64,000 nucleotides of DNA from Orbilia blumenaviensis (lineage: Eukaryota > Ascomycota > Orbiliomycetes > Orbiliales > Orbiliaceae), in NCBI GenBank assembly GCA_036872755.1, contig JAVHNS010000018.1:186001-250000 (forward strand), written 5' to 3'. The number at the start of each line of letters is the position of its first letter. Positions within the stretch are counted from its first letter, which is position 1. Shown here piece after piece: positions 12,416 to 24,131 of the stretch. The notes below the pieces were generated by a model. The model was not told the origin of the DNA. It worked only from the letters and a program-made list of their open reading frames with translations, and did no database searches. The translations under genes and the position numbers were made by a program.

Positions 12416-12837
12416 CTGTTAAACGTTCAGGTTAATTTAATTTACCGAGTGAAACGGATGAAAGCGCTACTCAATACTTCAAGTCTAGCAAAAAAAAATC
12501 TCTTGGGTAGAAGTATAGCTTTTGTGGTTGAGCATGTAAGTAACATGGGGGTTTATAATCCGTACCCTCCCCATCCCCATTTCTCTCGCGCTGCGGCCCT
12601 TCGTCCCAAGTTATTTTGTCTTTCATTCATTCTTTTCGTTTATTTCTTGGAGCTGGTCTTCTGCAAAAACCAAAAAAAAGTATTACAGATAGCTGGCTAC
12701 TCGACTTGAGGGTGTTTGGACTAGACTATATACCGGGGCGACTTCATAGAATCTCGATATCGATATCTCGAAACGATTTAATACGCCATGACCAGGTAGC
12801 ATTTGGTATCACCATCCCGGCCATACTTCTCTTCTAT

Positions 12838-12848
12838 TCTATATATCT
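12838..12848 (+). promoter_or_regulatory. TATA-like element upstream of the Ser/Thr-rich surface protein gene
   Basis: TCTATATATC lies about 100 bp upstream of the ATG at 12942, followed by pyrimidine-rich sequence (CTTTCCCTTCTTAAAG), as is common near fungal transcription starts. It rests on position and composition only. Confidence 0.3.
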
Positions 12849-12941
12849 TTTTCTTTAAAAAAAATACCACACTCTTTCCCTTCTTAAAGTCTTATAATAA
12901 ACCGATCGATATACACACACAAATATATAACTTGGGCCAAA

Positions 12942-13973
12942 ATGCACACCACATTGATATCGCCCATCCTCCTACTCCTCACCACCGCCCTCGCAGCACC
13001 CGCCACAATTCCCTCAAATAGCAATAATAGCGTCTCAATCCTCTGCACACCCTCCCCATCCCCTTCATCAGAGCAGTCACCAGCCCAAATAATAACAATA
13101 ACAACAAACGTAACCACAATATTCCACGTAACAACCGCCACCGAAATCGATATCGTTACCGAAACCATAACCGATGATATCCCCCCTTTACCCACACCTA
13201 CCACTAATAACGTAGGAGGAGGAGGGGGGGAAGAGACGGTAACCTCGGTGGTAACGACTAGTGCTGGGCCTGTTGTTAGTGATGACGGCGATGATGGCGG
13301 GGTCGGTGGGGTTGTCAGTAGTAGCAGTATTGTTAATTATGTAACGCTATCAAAGCCGGATACGATTACTATGGTTGCATCTTCAGCGTCAGCGTCATCG
13401 TCGGCGCCGGTGGCGGTTATTAGTTCCAGTGATGATGTTGCTATTTCTACCGCCTCTTCTACTTCTACTAGTACTAGTGTCGAGACTGTTTCTTCTACTA
13501 GTAGTGTCGAGATTGTTTCTTCTACTACCACGAGTAGTAGTAGTAGTATTGAAATTACATCTACTACGTCTATATCTATACCACCGACAACAATGTCATC
13601 AGCCCTCCTAATCCCAATCCAAACTCCCTCCGCCTCTCCAGAGCCAATTATAAACAGCGACCCTTCCACCTCCCTATCATCAACATCATTAATACCAACG
13701 ACAACGATGAAAACAGGGTATCTTCTAACCGGTATCCTCACTCTTCCACCCTCCTCTGCACCAACACCACAGGAGGAGGATGAAGAAGGGGCACAGAGCA
13801 CGAGGATATTCTTGGATGGAGGGGTGGCGATGCCGAGTGTTAATACTAGTACGGTCGATTTGAATGGGAGACCGGAGTTGGTGTTTCGAGGTGCGGCTAG
13901 TAGGGATTTGGGGTTATTGGTGGGATGGTGGTGGGTTTTGGGGGTGGTGATTGTCGGGGCGGGTGTTTGGTAG
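12942..13973 (+). CDS. Ser/Thr-rich secreted protein, probably GPI-anchored cell-wall protein
   Basis: This single frame is 343 residues. Residues 1-19 form a signal peptide (MHTTLISPILLLLTTALAAP). Almost all of the mature part is Ser/Thr/Val/Pro low complexity (SSTSTSTSVETVSSTSSV-type runs, about residues 140-240), as expected for an O-mannosylated stalk. The extreme C-terminus is hydrophobic (LGLLVGWWWVLGVVIVGAGVW) with no charged tail after it, consistent with a GPI-attachment signal. A single Cys near residue 34 is the only mature Cys I noticed. There is no enzymatic domain. Codon choice alternates along the gene between C/A-rich and G/T-rich blocks. A structural wall or adhesin role is inferred from composition alone. 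Confidence 0.75.
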   Translation: MHTTLISPILLLLTTALAAPATIPSNSNNSVSILCTPSPSPSSEQSPAQIITITTNVTTIFHVTTATEIDIVTETITDDIPPLPTPTTNNVGGGGGEETVTSVVTTSAGPVVSDDGDDGGVGGVVSSSSIVNYVTLSKPDTITMVASSASASSSAPVAVISSSDDVAISTASSTSTSTSVETVSSTSSVEIVSSTTTSSSSSIEITSTTSISIPPTTMSSALLIPIQTPSASPEPIINSDPSTSLSSTSLIPTTTMKTGYLLTGILTLPPSSAPTPQEEDEEGAQSTRIFLDGGVAMPSVNTSTVDLNGRPELVFRGAASRDLGLLVGWWWVLGVVIVGAGVW

Positions 13974-13978
13974 GATTG

Positions 13979-14022
13979 CTTCTTCTTCTTTCTTCTTCTT
14001 CTTCTTCTTCTTCTTCTTCTTG
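13979..14022. repeat. CTT trinucleotide microsatellite
   Basis: A nearly uninterrupted CTT/TTC run starts about 6 bp after the stop codon of the upstream gene, probably in its 3' UTR. Confidence 0.9.
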
Positions 14023-14289
14023 TAATTAATTATTTCCTCCGTGCGGTGATATGCATGGCGGTATAGGAGTTTTTATACTCCCTCTCTCTCTCTTTTATTT
14101 CTTTCTTACTTTCGATTCCCTTTCTTTAGCGTCGTCCCCTTTTTTTCGAAATTTTTCATTATATCCACAATCTGGTACATCAACCTCCGCAAGAGAGTGC
14201 TTTTGTTGGAAAATATGCGTTGGCCAGACAGAATGCCATATATATTATATAGACTCGGAACCGTCGGAACAACTCCGACAGATCACTTA

Positions 14290-14312
14290 TCAATCAATCA
14301 ATCAATCAATCA
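14290..14312. repeat. AATC tetranucleotide microsatellite
   Basis: About five consecutive CAAT/AATC units, non-coding. Confidence 0.85.
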
Positions 14313-15462
14313 TTAATATCCACAAATAACTCCCTTAAAAGTATACCATAGAGAGGAAAGGTCAAAGGCTTTAGATTTTACTAGAAACTTTTTATTAGAG
14401 AAAAGGTAGTCGTAGATTAACAATCGGTTTCAGAGCTGTATACTTAGAATATATATATATATGTCGAGGGACCTTTTAATAGTTAAGGAATCTTCTCCAA
14501 AAGCAGAATGGAGGGTGCTTAGCGACCTGGTAGGGTTTCTATGGTATTTAGGGGGAAAGAAAGGTATAGTTCAAATGAGACATGCATGGTATCATGGGGA
14601 GATGACATGCGATTATCCGATATCCGATATGCACTCCATAGATCTGGCCCAGGTCTGCCGTTCAATCTAGCATACCTATAGCCAGAGTTCAAATGATGAG
14701 TATCAAGATCAGATCAGATCAGATCGGGTTGGGCCGGAATGGTACTCCTAAGTACTACATCGTATACTGGTACATAATTTGAGAATCGACAGCAACATGG
14801 CTAGTGCTTATATCCGGATTTGGGAGTTGGGGCATCCGTTCTTTTCAACCTATGAAACTGGGACGGTATATATAAGAGATAAGATGGGACGAAATTGAGT
14901 AGAATAGAATATTGGTATTTTTCATTATTAATATAAAAGAGTAGTATGTTCATAACACCTCCTCCCTCTCTCTCATCCACCACTTTTTGATATGATCAGC
15001 ACAAAGTTCCGCATGGTATCGTTGTCGTCGTCAAATATAAACCAGAAAACGCATTATTAACATCCACCCCCCCTCCATTCCAGCATTCCTTCCCCCACTT
15101 TGTTTTTATCTTTATTTTATATCCATTTTTTTTTTTTTTGTATGTGCTTTTTGGCGGGGTTAGTGAAGTTAAACACTTTCCATTCCTTCCATTTCTTTTC
15201 CATTCACAAAGTTCAGATCAATTGATCGAAAAGAAGAAGAAAAAAAGACTTCATTAGAGAGGGAATACGAAAAAAGAGATATTACAAAAAGCCACAGCCC
15301 AAAAACAGGTCAAGACATTGGAAAAAAAAAAAAAAAGAAGACTGTCATTAAAAAACTAAAAATCACCGTATTCATTCCACACACCCCCCTTCATTCATAA
15401 CAATTCATTGTCCCTTTTTTTCTTTCTTAATTATTCATTTAAAAAATTTTTGTTTTCACAAC

Positions 15463-16436
15463 TTAATACTGCTGCTGCGGCTGCTGTTGATACCCCTGCG
15501 GACCAGCCGGCACCGGCATCTCCGGATATCCCTGCGGTGGGGGCGGACTCTGCGTCTGCTGTGGATACTGATACTGCCCTTCCTGCGGATACGGCACAGG
15601 AGTAGGAGAGTTCATCTGCGGTGGTGGGCTAGACACGGGGACGGGTGTCTGCTGTTGCATTGGGTAAGTACCGTGTGTGGTAGCTACTGGGGGAGGGCCA
15701 GCGATTGCGCCGGCGGAGGCGAAGCCGCCTTCGGGGTTCGCACCTGCCGGTCCACCCTTTCCAGCACGTTCGCGGTAGAGGAGCCAGCCTGAGAAACCGA
15801 GGGTTGCGAGGAAGAGGAGGCTGTTAAAAACGGAAAGAGAAGGGGGAGTGACGTCATTAGTTTGATTTTTCCTTAAGTGTTGTTTTTATGTTTTTTTTTG
15901 AAAGAAGGGAAGGGAAACGTACAATTCAAAGACAACCATAGCCATATTACCCTTGATCGATCCGCAAATGTTGGAGTAGAAGTAGTCGCATGATCCGAGG
16001 TTTAGGACTGGGCTGGCTTGGTCGGCGAATCCGGCGAGGGAGATGAGCCAGAAGAGGAAGAGGAAGCCATCGACGCCGATGGTGATTAGTGGGGCGGTGA
16101 AAGCTGGGGCGACGAAGAAGGCCGCAAGCAGGCCGCCGGCGCCCAGAAGCGTGAAGATTGCGGTTACGAGACAGAACCAAGGCGACCTTTTTTTTTCCAA
16201 ATACAATTGTTAGAAATTAGAACTTTACGAATACATACCCTAAATCACCGAATACATTTACGGAGGTATAGATCTCGGAATCGAGGATTTGAGTGTGTGT
16301 TGTAGGAGGAGGAGGCTCACCAGTAGTTGCCGAGCTGGTCACCGACGTAGGCGCTGAGGCCGAGGACGATGATAGCGAAGAAGATTTGAGCGCCGCGAAG
16401 GGCGAGGAACGGGATTCTCGGCCACGGAGACGTCAT
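15463..16436 (-). CDS. MARVEL-like four-TM membrane protein with Pro/Gln-rich tail (three exons)
   Basis: I predict exons 16436-16321, 16186-15923 and 15820-15463, giving 245 residues. Intron 1 (16320-16187) has a GTGAGC donor, CTAAC and an AAAG acceptor. Intron 2 (15922-15821) has a GTACGT donor and an AACAG acceptor. Phases agree at both (TG+G, TT+C). TM1 is about residues 17-32 (GAQIFFAIIVLGLSAY), TM2 WFCLVTAIFTLLGAGGLLAA, TM3 LITIGVDGFLFLFWLISL, then a loop with two Cys (GSCDYFYSNICGS) and TM4 running into FLATLGFSGWLLY. This matches fungal MARVEL proteins. The cytosolic tail is rich in Pro, Gln, Tyr and Gly (QGYQQQPQQQY end). MARVEL proteins organise membranes or eisosome-like domains, but the substrate or partner here is unknown. 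Intron 1 also holds a 20-codon open frame that could be a skipped exon. Confidence 0.8.
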
Positions 16437-19400
16437 CTCTCTCTCTTTTTATCTCTCTCTATTTCAAGATCCTTCTAATATCTTCTGATTTCGTATAATT
16501 TGATGATGTCGGTATTGGTTTTTGGAGTTGAAGCTGTTGTTGTTGGCTGGTGGATATCTGACGGGGGGCTGCTTGCTAGCGAGCTCGTTCCTGCTGTCGG
16601 GCGGCACTGTTAGCCCTACTATTACTGCTACCACTGCTGCCTTCGTATTATTTTATTATATCCATGCGATAGCATAGCATAGCATAGCAGAATACAAAAT
16701 ATGAGACTTATAAAACAAAACCCAGACTCATCAATATATTCGCTCTTACCTCTCTACTATCCTCAAAGCCGATAAAAGACCAAAATCGAATCCTGTGGAG
16801 GTGTAAAAGAGAGAGGGGGTGAGAAAGAAGCAGCGCGCGACGGACCTCTAAATGGTTTAAATACACTTCCGCGAAAATGGGCGGAGGACCTGTAAACGAT
16901 GACGCCTCTTTTTTCTTTCTGCTGTTATTCAACTTTTTTTTATTTTTAAATTAAGTAATTCCTCTTGCTTGCTGCTTGCTTTCACTCTGCTAGTTAGCTG
17001 ATGCTGAAGGAAAAAGGCTAATGCAGGAATCGGGATTCTCCCAATCCAATCCATCCAATAACAAGGTTTCCTTTCTTTTTTTTGCGGGTCCCTTCGTTTG
17101 TGAAGATTTTTTATTTTCTTTTTCCCTTTGGGAGTCAAAGTTTCTTTTGCTTTCGTCACGGCTGTTTTTTTACTTTTAAACGCCCTTCCTAACTACTGCT
17201 TTTCCTCATGTGGGGCGCGCTGTTCTCTCTCCTCTTCAAAGCGATCGAAAAGGACCGCTGGTATGGTCGTCAAATTGATTGGCGATTTTCTTTGCAAAAG
17301 CTGAAAAGGATACCATGCTGTAGCAGGTACAGACTTTACCAGGGACAAGGGAGATAGAAGGGGGAGTGTGTCACCAATATGCCCTGCAGTTCCTCATTCC
17401 CTTGAGCACGAAGCAGAAGCAACCGCTACAGAACAAGCAGCTCCCATTTTTTCTTTAAAATCGTGGCACCATGGTCAGCCCTTACTGTTACTACTCAATT
17501 AAAACAGCCTCTTTCTCTGCGTGCTGAGATTTTATCGCTATCACAGCACATGCGCAAGAAACAGAAACAGAAACAAAGTTGAACGGGGAAGCTACGATAG
17601 TCTGATAATACGATAAAGTGACATGAGAAAAAGGGCCGCCAATGCTCTGGGCATCAAACATCGTCATAATCCCCGACCCCGAAACGAACAGACAAAATAC
17701 ATTGAGACAGCAGTCTCTCCGCCCCCCAAAAAGGAACAGCCTTGTGACTTGTGACCTATGCAAAGCCTCTGTTTTCATATCACTTTTTTTTTGTTCTTTT
17801 CGTGGCGATCGCGGTTTGTAAAAATGGGGAAACTATCGCATGACCACCGGGGCTGGTTCGGACTCCGGATACCCTCGTTTCTCTCTCTCTCTCTCTTTGG
17901 ATCTTTCGAGACCCATTTTCTGCGCCGTGGCGGGTTTATCGATAGATATTAATCTAACGTTATCGCCTTTCCCCCCCTCTCTCTAACTAGTTAGTCGGTA
18001 GTTTGTAGGTACACGTACTATGTATGGTAGAAAGGCCTCCAAGATTGCTTAGGATGAGGGGGGCTTATGGTACATACGTATGGACAAGACCTGGAAATCC
18101 GGTTTCAATCATCCTCTGCCTCTCTTCGTCGAAAATCAAAAAGTATAGATACTAGTCATGATTCGATCCATTTTTGGCAGCAAACAGGCAAAAAAAGAGA
18201 CGAAAAGAGACAGCGGTCGGAACTTTGGCCAAGGGGAAGGGCCAAGGCAGAGAGACAGGTTTGTCATGGTTTAAAGACTTCAGCCTCTTTTTTTTCCCGT
18301 CGCGCTGCGCAGGCACACTTGCAGCTCGCCTTTTTCTCCACACTTTTTTTAGTAAGTTTTTTTTTTTTGCCATCGGTTTGTAAAAAAAACTTGCTTTCTT
18401 TTGGAGGGGAGCTCTGAGAAAAACGGCAGGTCTGTTATGTATGCTGCTGAATCATGAGATTTTTTTTGAATGTCGGTCGCTTCAGAAGTCCCCGGCTGAT
18501 ATTAAAGAATGTAATGAAGGTGAAGGATATGATATGATGATACATATGATACCATGTATACCCTCCCACGAGCTCTGGACCCTGCCTACCTACATACATA
18601 CTACCAGGTGCTACAACCGACCTTCCTGCCCTAGGCCTGTGCACCACATTTATTTCTGAAGGATCATAATCCATTCCGCCAGGTCCCGAAAGTCTCCACT
18701 CCCACAACAATCCATTCTATTTTAGAGAGAAAGAGCGGGAAAAAAAGTATAATGCAAGCGCGTTTCATTGTTCGTTGAGACTGGCATAGCCGAAAACGAT
18801 TTTTTAGTTTTTAATGACGGATCACGGCAATTTTTTGCAATGGTCAATTTCGGCGGGAAGAGATAAGCTTTTTTCTTTTCTTTCCGTTTACTTTCTAATC
18901 TCTTTGGGTTTGAGATCCGATGAATCTTGGGATGATAATGCGATACGATACCCGAAGCTTAAGCTTCGTTACATTTGGTATGTAATTAAATCGGTACTGA
19001 TATCTACATACGTCTATACACAAGTTCAATCGCCCAATCTCGCATGTGCTTTATTCATTGAAAATCCAAAGGCGCAAAAAAAATGTAAAACCCCAGCTTC
19101 CAACCAACAACAACAAGAACAACTCAAGGACCCAGCTAGCTGGCTAGGTTAAGCACTTTCCCGATCCCGTACGTACGTGCGGCTGTAAACTCCCTTGCTT
19201 CAATTCAAGTCACCATGCATATGCTACTGAAATATCCGTAATTACTAATTAATCATCAAAAAAAAAAAAAAAAAATTTGAAGGAAGGAGAAAATGGCGCT
19301 TCCGAAACGCTGTATGTTAGAAAACATATTCTTTTTATGTCTACGATATGATAATACGGGATTTTATTGGTGTTCCCTTGTATACTGTACTTTTGATTTC

Positions 19401-20899
19401 GGTCCCATATATTGACTCTCATTTGGCGCTGAGGCTTTTCGACTCGGCTTGAGCTTGATCCAATTGCTGACAAACGCCGCACACCTATTTTGATGCAATG
19501 AAAATACAACGCTTTCAACACATATTCCCTTTTTTCATCTTCTCTCTCTGTTGTAAGGTTAATGCGAGAGCGTGGCAAGGTGCATCAGCAGCCTCCTGTC
19601 CCCACGGACCACGTTTTTGAAATACCCCTGTTAAATCTTCGACATAAGACTTTTTTTTGACAGGTGCCAAAATACTACTTCTCGGCAACGCTAGAGGAGG
19701 CAGGTCCCGTCCCGGCATGCCATAGATGCATCCTTAGATTTAACCCAGATCCTCCACCTAGAGTTATCAAGATCTGTGTTTCTTGGTAAAAAAAACCAAG
19801 GAAATAAAGCACACTATCCCTCCATGGTTCATTTTTTTTTTGTTTATGGTGATGAGGTATTAACCCATGCCTTGAACTATGCATGTATGGTATATATATA
19901 CATCTCAACCCTGGACTTGCATGCGGATCGCAACTATGTCCCCCTTCTTTAAATGCCTTCTAGAAAAAGTGCTACCTCCGGCATGCAGTGAATGCGCCTT
20001 CGTTCTTGGCTGAGTAAGGCTTCTGGAACAGTACTGGTTTCTCGATTTTTTCTTCTTCTTGGTGTATATAATATGTATGTATGATTCATTTGGTATTCCT
20101 TCAGCGCTGGCGTTCACATGCGTGTATATACCTAGCTAGTACTTACACTTAGGAAAGTATCTGTGCATGCAATATGTGCGGTTTGGACCGTTGGGATGCT
20201 AGCTGGGGTTAGCCAATTATAGCATAACTTCCGACCCTCCCTCCCATTCGAATTGGTTATGGTTAGTGAGTTGCTTTGTTGGGGCTATTGGTATACTATA
20301 CATGGTTCTTCTACGTCTGAATCTTTGTGGTGGTGCTTGATTGAGCACTCTGACACCGACCTAAGGCTTTACTAGATAGTCTCAGTGCTGTACATGTACT
20401 GTACGGTATTGTCTGCCGATTATTGCCGTCAAGCGGGGCCACGGACTGAAGGACCAAAACCAATATCAATATAAGCATATCCACACCACGGCTAGCAAAC
20501 TCTAATCAAATGTTTTCTAATTTTTTGATTTTTGACTTCAATTTTATTTCATTTTTTTTTTTTTTTTTGCAGTTTACTAGTAATGTCGCTTTGGTCGGTG
20601 GAGAGGACGAACTATTAATATAGTATTATTGATGTAACTAACGGCAGAAGGATGCGTTTTTCTGGATTTATATGCCTATCAGGCTTGCCGGCAATATCAA
20701 TATGCACCACCACAACAACTTGCGTATCAAAGAAATTCAGATCATCTTTAGGGATGTGATATATGAGAGGTCCCTCAGAACCCTACACAGTCCGAGACTA
20801 TAACTTAGCCATGAACTCGCTCAATTCAACCAATATGAAATACACAAAAAAAAAAGACTAATGCAAATCATCGCATCATCAAAAAGATATTTAAAAAAA
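16437..20899. other. 4.5-kb gene-poor region, no supported gene
   Basis: It begins with the upstream region of the MARVEL gene. Structure seen: a TAGCA pentamer array (16668-16690), pyrimidine runs near 17890 (TCTCTC), poly-T near 18359 and 20552, poly-A at 19259-19275 and a short palindrome GAAGCTTAAGCTTC at 18955-18968. Open frames on both strands are short and low in complexity, and no domain is recognisable. Confidence 0.5.
16668..16690. repeat. TAGCA pentanucleotide microsatellite
   Basis: Four consecutive ATAGC units lie about 230 bp upstream of the MARVEL gene start codon. The core word (ATAGC/GCTAT) matches the array at 51501-51544 on the opposite strand. Confidence 0.85.
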
Positions 20900-22396
20900 T
20901 CACACCAAAACCTGCGCCTTAAAAACCACCACCCTCCCCTCGCCCCACCCGCCACCCCTCCCATCCCCATACTTAACAACCCCCGGGAACACAAACCCCG
21001 TAACCCCCCTCCCCTCAGCAGCACACCACTCCCTCCCACTCTCATCCGTCCCCACCTCCCACTTCTGCTCCACATCATCACAACTAGCATACTCAAACAC
21101 CGCCGCCTCATCCTCCCCCGCACTCTCCCTGGTAACGCTAAAATACGGCGTAAGCTCATAATACGCATTCTGCGTAGCAAGCTCATAATACAACTCCGCA
21201 GTCCTCCTAACCAACCCCTGTAAATACTGTTTTCCAGTAGATTTTGGCCTGAACGGCGTTAACACCGTCCAGATGTGATCAGCTACCGAATTCCACGCCG
21301 TAACCCTCGAATCCTCGCCTATACCAGCTAACACACGACCGAAGGTCTGCACGCGCCATAGATGTGCGTACTCACGATTCGTGCCCTTGACGACCTCACG
21401 TTCTAAAGTTGATAGCGCGTGTCCTGGTTTTCGACCTAGGAATTCGTGGGATGTCCATGCTCTTCTTATTAATTCTGCGGTAGTGATTCTTATGAGTAAG
21501 TTTCTACCTTTGGAGGTTGTAAGGAAGGTTGTGTGGGAGGTTATGCATTCTTCGAGGATTTCTTTGAGTTCGCCGGTTATTTGGGTTGAAGGGATTCTAA
21601 CACTACCACCGCCTGAGGAGGAGGAGGAAGAAGAGGAGTTTGAGAAGTGGTTTCCGGCGAAATCTCTAATTTCGAGGAATATACTGCTGAACGCGCGTTT
21701 TAGACTTCTGTCGTCCTTTGGATGGGAGGTTGACCAGCCGCCGGGTTGGGATGATGATTGGGAGAGTAAGGCGGCTTGGAGGTCGGAGACGCGGCGGCGT
21801 TCGAGGGAGAGTTGGTGCGTTAGCGTTGATATTTCGTTACTGTTGCTGTTATTGGTGTTTTCTTTTAGTTGGTAGGAGGAGGTGTGTTCGGTGCCGTAGG
21901 ATGAGGGTGGGGTTGCTGTATTTTATATCACTTATGTTAATGGATTTTCTTTATGTATAATATATAAGAGTTTGTGGGTATACGAACGAGCACTCCGAAT
22001 CCTCCTCCCCCTCCACCACACCAAAAACAGCAGAACCGCCGTCGCAGCGAACAGAAGCGCAAACACCACCGCAGCGGCAATAGCGCCCGTATTCTGCTTC
22101 ACCGAGCTGGCGGGTATGAGTTTCGTGCATTGGAAGGTATTGCTGAACAGTCCGTTTGGGTTTTCGGCGGTGGAGTTCGTGAGGCGACAGACGCCTGATA
22201 GGGACTTGTCGGATGAGAATTGGTAGGGAGGGGTTATTGATGTCGCTGTGGGCGCAGGTTGGTCTTGGGTTATGGAGAGGATGTTGGTGTTTGGATCTTG
22301 ATTTTGATTTTGGTTTTGGGATTCTGTGGCGGTGGGTTGGGCGGTGGGTCTGGGGGAGATGAGGGTGTTGAGGTCCTGGCGGCGGTCGAGCGCCAT
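20900..22396 (-). CDS. Membrane-anchored protein with coiled-coil-like stretch and conserved C-terminal region, function unknown (two exons)
   Basis: I predict exon 1 at 22396-21988 and exon 2 at 21915-20900, about 474 residues. The acceptor (AATACAG) is clear. The donor is uncertain because phase requires GTTCGT at 21987 or GTGCTC just upstream, and both are weak. Exon 1 encodes a Gln/Asn/Thr-rich N-terminus with no signal peptide, a short Cys-containing segment (SGVCRLTN, TFQCTKL) and a transmembrane helix (AIAAAVVFALLFAATAVLLF) followed by RGRRIR. Exon 2 gives a possible coiled coil (ISTLTHQLSLERRRVSDLQ), a Ser/Gly-rich insert, then an apparently globular helical region (LKRAFSSIFLEIRDFAGN, RAWTSHEFLG, WNSVADHIWTVL). 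It reads like a conserved fungal protein but I cannot name the family. It is divergent from the gene at 24132. Confidence 0.65.
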
Positions 22397-23670
22397 CCTT
22401 TCTGTCTATTCCCCCTCTACACTATCTGATTTTATCTGTCTTGTATGATCTTTTGGGTGTATATATGGTAGTAGATGAAGCTGGAGAACTGTCGCGCGAA
22501 TAGTTTAGTTTTTTAGTATCGTTATTAAAAGAGAGGGAAGAGAAGGGCTGGATGTTAAGTCGTCTGGGGGGTGGTGGTAGTGGTGGTGGGTGGCTGCATC
22601 TTTTTATTTAAACTAACCTGCATCCATCCAGCTAACTAGTTAGCCCATCGACTGCGCTAGCTGTAACTGAGCTATCAGCCTCAATTCAATTTAATCCTTC
22701 AACCTCACAAAAAATCAAATAAAAAAGTCTTAATTAATTAGAAAAAGAGAGAGAAGAGAGAAGAGAGAAGAGGAAGGATGCGCGGACCGGTAATATATCT
22801 AACAGTATGAAATTACCAGATGTGGGAATTATTTCTATATACATCGCCTGCATAAGGGAAAAAAAAATATATCTCCGACAGACCCGGCCACCGCATCTAC
22901 CACCCAGGTCCACATATAATCCATATCCAATATCCAATATTTCAGCATGCAAGAGAAGAAGGGGCGCCTGCATCCCTCCTCCTCCGCATTTTGCCATTGA
23001 ATCCCTCGAAGCAAGAAAGAAAGAAAAAAGGAAAGAAGGTGGATGTGGATAGGTAGACACGAAACAGGAATGGCGTCGAACGGCTGAAATTGTGTCTGGA
23101 CTGTCTGGACCCCGTTTGCCAATTGCCAACTAACAACGATCGAATCCCGCCAAAAAATCCTTCGAAAAGTGCGCTGGGTCGCAATGTGTGGCATGACCCT
23201 GGACAGACAGACAGACACTGCTATATTAGTATACTAGTTATCAGTATGGTATGGTACGGTAACAATTGCAACGAGGCTGTTGGATTTGGCTACTTTTCCA
23301 CAGCTATCACTAGAGTCTGGAGTTAGTTAGCGGGCGCTTGCCAGCGTAGTCAATGCACTGTGCGGCGGAGGGCTGAATTGAACTGAATTGAATTGAATTA
23401 AATCTCCCATTTGCTATTTGCGGCTGCATTTTGAAGGGGTGCATTTGAAAGGGCGTTGAGCCGCATTTCTTGGGAGGGTTTGTCGCCCCTCATTTGCACC
23501 CCATCCACTGCACTCCGTTTGATAAAACCGAACCGGATTGGATGCTTTTATAGCAGCAGCTGATATTTATTCAACTCTCGGAGTAACTATAGTTATAGCT
23601 GATACCACGCGCGAAGAAAGAGGGAAGGGGGGGCAAATTCTATAATTTCTATATCAGTTCCAGCTGGTTT

Positions 23671-23697
23671 CTTTGCTTTGCTTTGCTCTGCTTTGCA
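23671..23697. repeat. CTTTG pentanucleotide microsatellite
   Basis: About five CTTTG units, one with a T-to-C change. Intergenic. Confidence 0.85.
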
Positions 23698-24092
23698 ATA
23701 TCCAAAAGTTCGAAGCCTTGCCCCTTCTTCCTCTTCAAAGAAAAAGACTAACCAACCAAGTTAGCCAGCCAGCCAGTTACCTAGTTAGGCTCCATCCGAT
23801 TGATCTGATCCCATCTGGCTGGATCTGACTAAAAAAAAATAGGTACCTTTTTGGAGCCGGTACTTAGCGCTTTTACATAAGTCGGATCTTGGGAAGCTTG
23901 GTTACTTACCTACTTCTCTCCCTTTTCTTTATCCTACCTCCACTACACACGATAACTAGCCGATATCGATATATCCCTTCGACTTCCAATCACAAAGACC
24001 CCGCCTATCATATCATATACATATACATATATACAGCAATACACGCGGAATGTCGCCATAACCCCACCAAAACACCCCTCCCATAATACCAT

Positions 24093-24124
24093 ATTTTATA
24101 TAAAATAAATAAATAAATAAATAA
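24093..24124 (+). promoter_or_regulatory. TATA-like element and (AAAT)n run immediately upstream of the disordered-protein gene
   Basis: TTTTATATAAAAT is followed by five AAAT units ending 8 bp before the ATG at 24132. If the TATA-like part is used, the 5' UTR would be very short. Alternatively this is just an A-rich leader. Position-based only. Confidence 0.3.
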
Positions 24125-24131
24125 AAGAGGG

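Larger units (their letters stand above)
5204..12941. other. 7.7-kb gene-poor region, no supported gene
   Basis: No open frame here shows a recognisable domain, and the longest (6033-6572 and 9803-10180) read as low-complexity or chance frames. Simple sequence is plentiful: a poly-A/GAAA tract at 7016-7056, TAATA-type AT repeats near 10190-10210, a CGGTCA-type hexamer repeated about three times at 10226-10246, and a CCATG pentamer array at 12391-12415. The stretch around 10970-11480 is rich in short self-similar words (TTTAGATTTTAGA, GAGCTATAGCTC) and could be decayed repeat DNA. I could not identify a transposon family. Confidence 0.5.
13974..15462. other. Intergenic, simple repeats only
   Basis: This lies between the Ser/Thr-rich protein (+) and the MARVEL gene (-), so it holds two 3' ends. 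It contains a CTT array (13979-14022), an AATC array (14290-14312), a short TA run (about 14450-14462) and T- and A-rich tracts near 15125-15140 and 15320-15340. Open frames (14051-14329, 14461-14670) have no supporting features. Confidence 0.6.
22397..24131. other. 1.7-kb divergent intergenic region, simple repeats
   Basis: This is a shared upstream region between the minus gene ending its 5' side at 22396 and the plus gene at 24132. It contains a GAGA-rich tract (about 22742-22780), a TTTGC pentamer array (23671-23697), a CAGCCAG run near 23763-23778 and an AAAT array with a TATATAAAA element just before 24132. No gene is supported. Confidence 0.6.
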
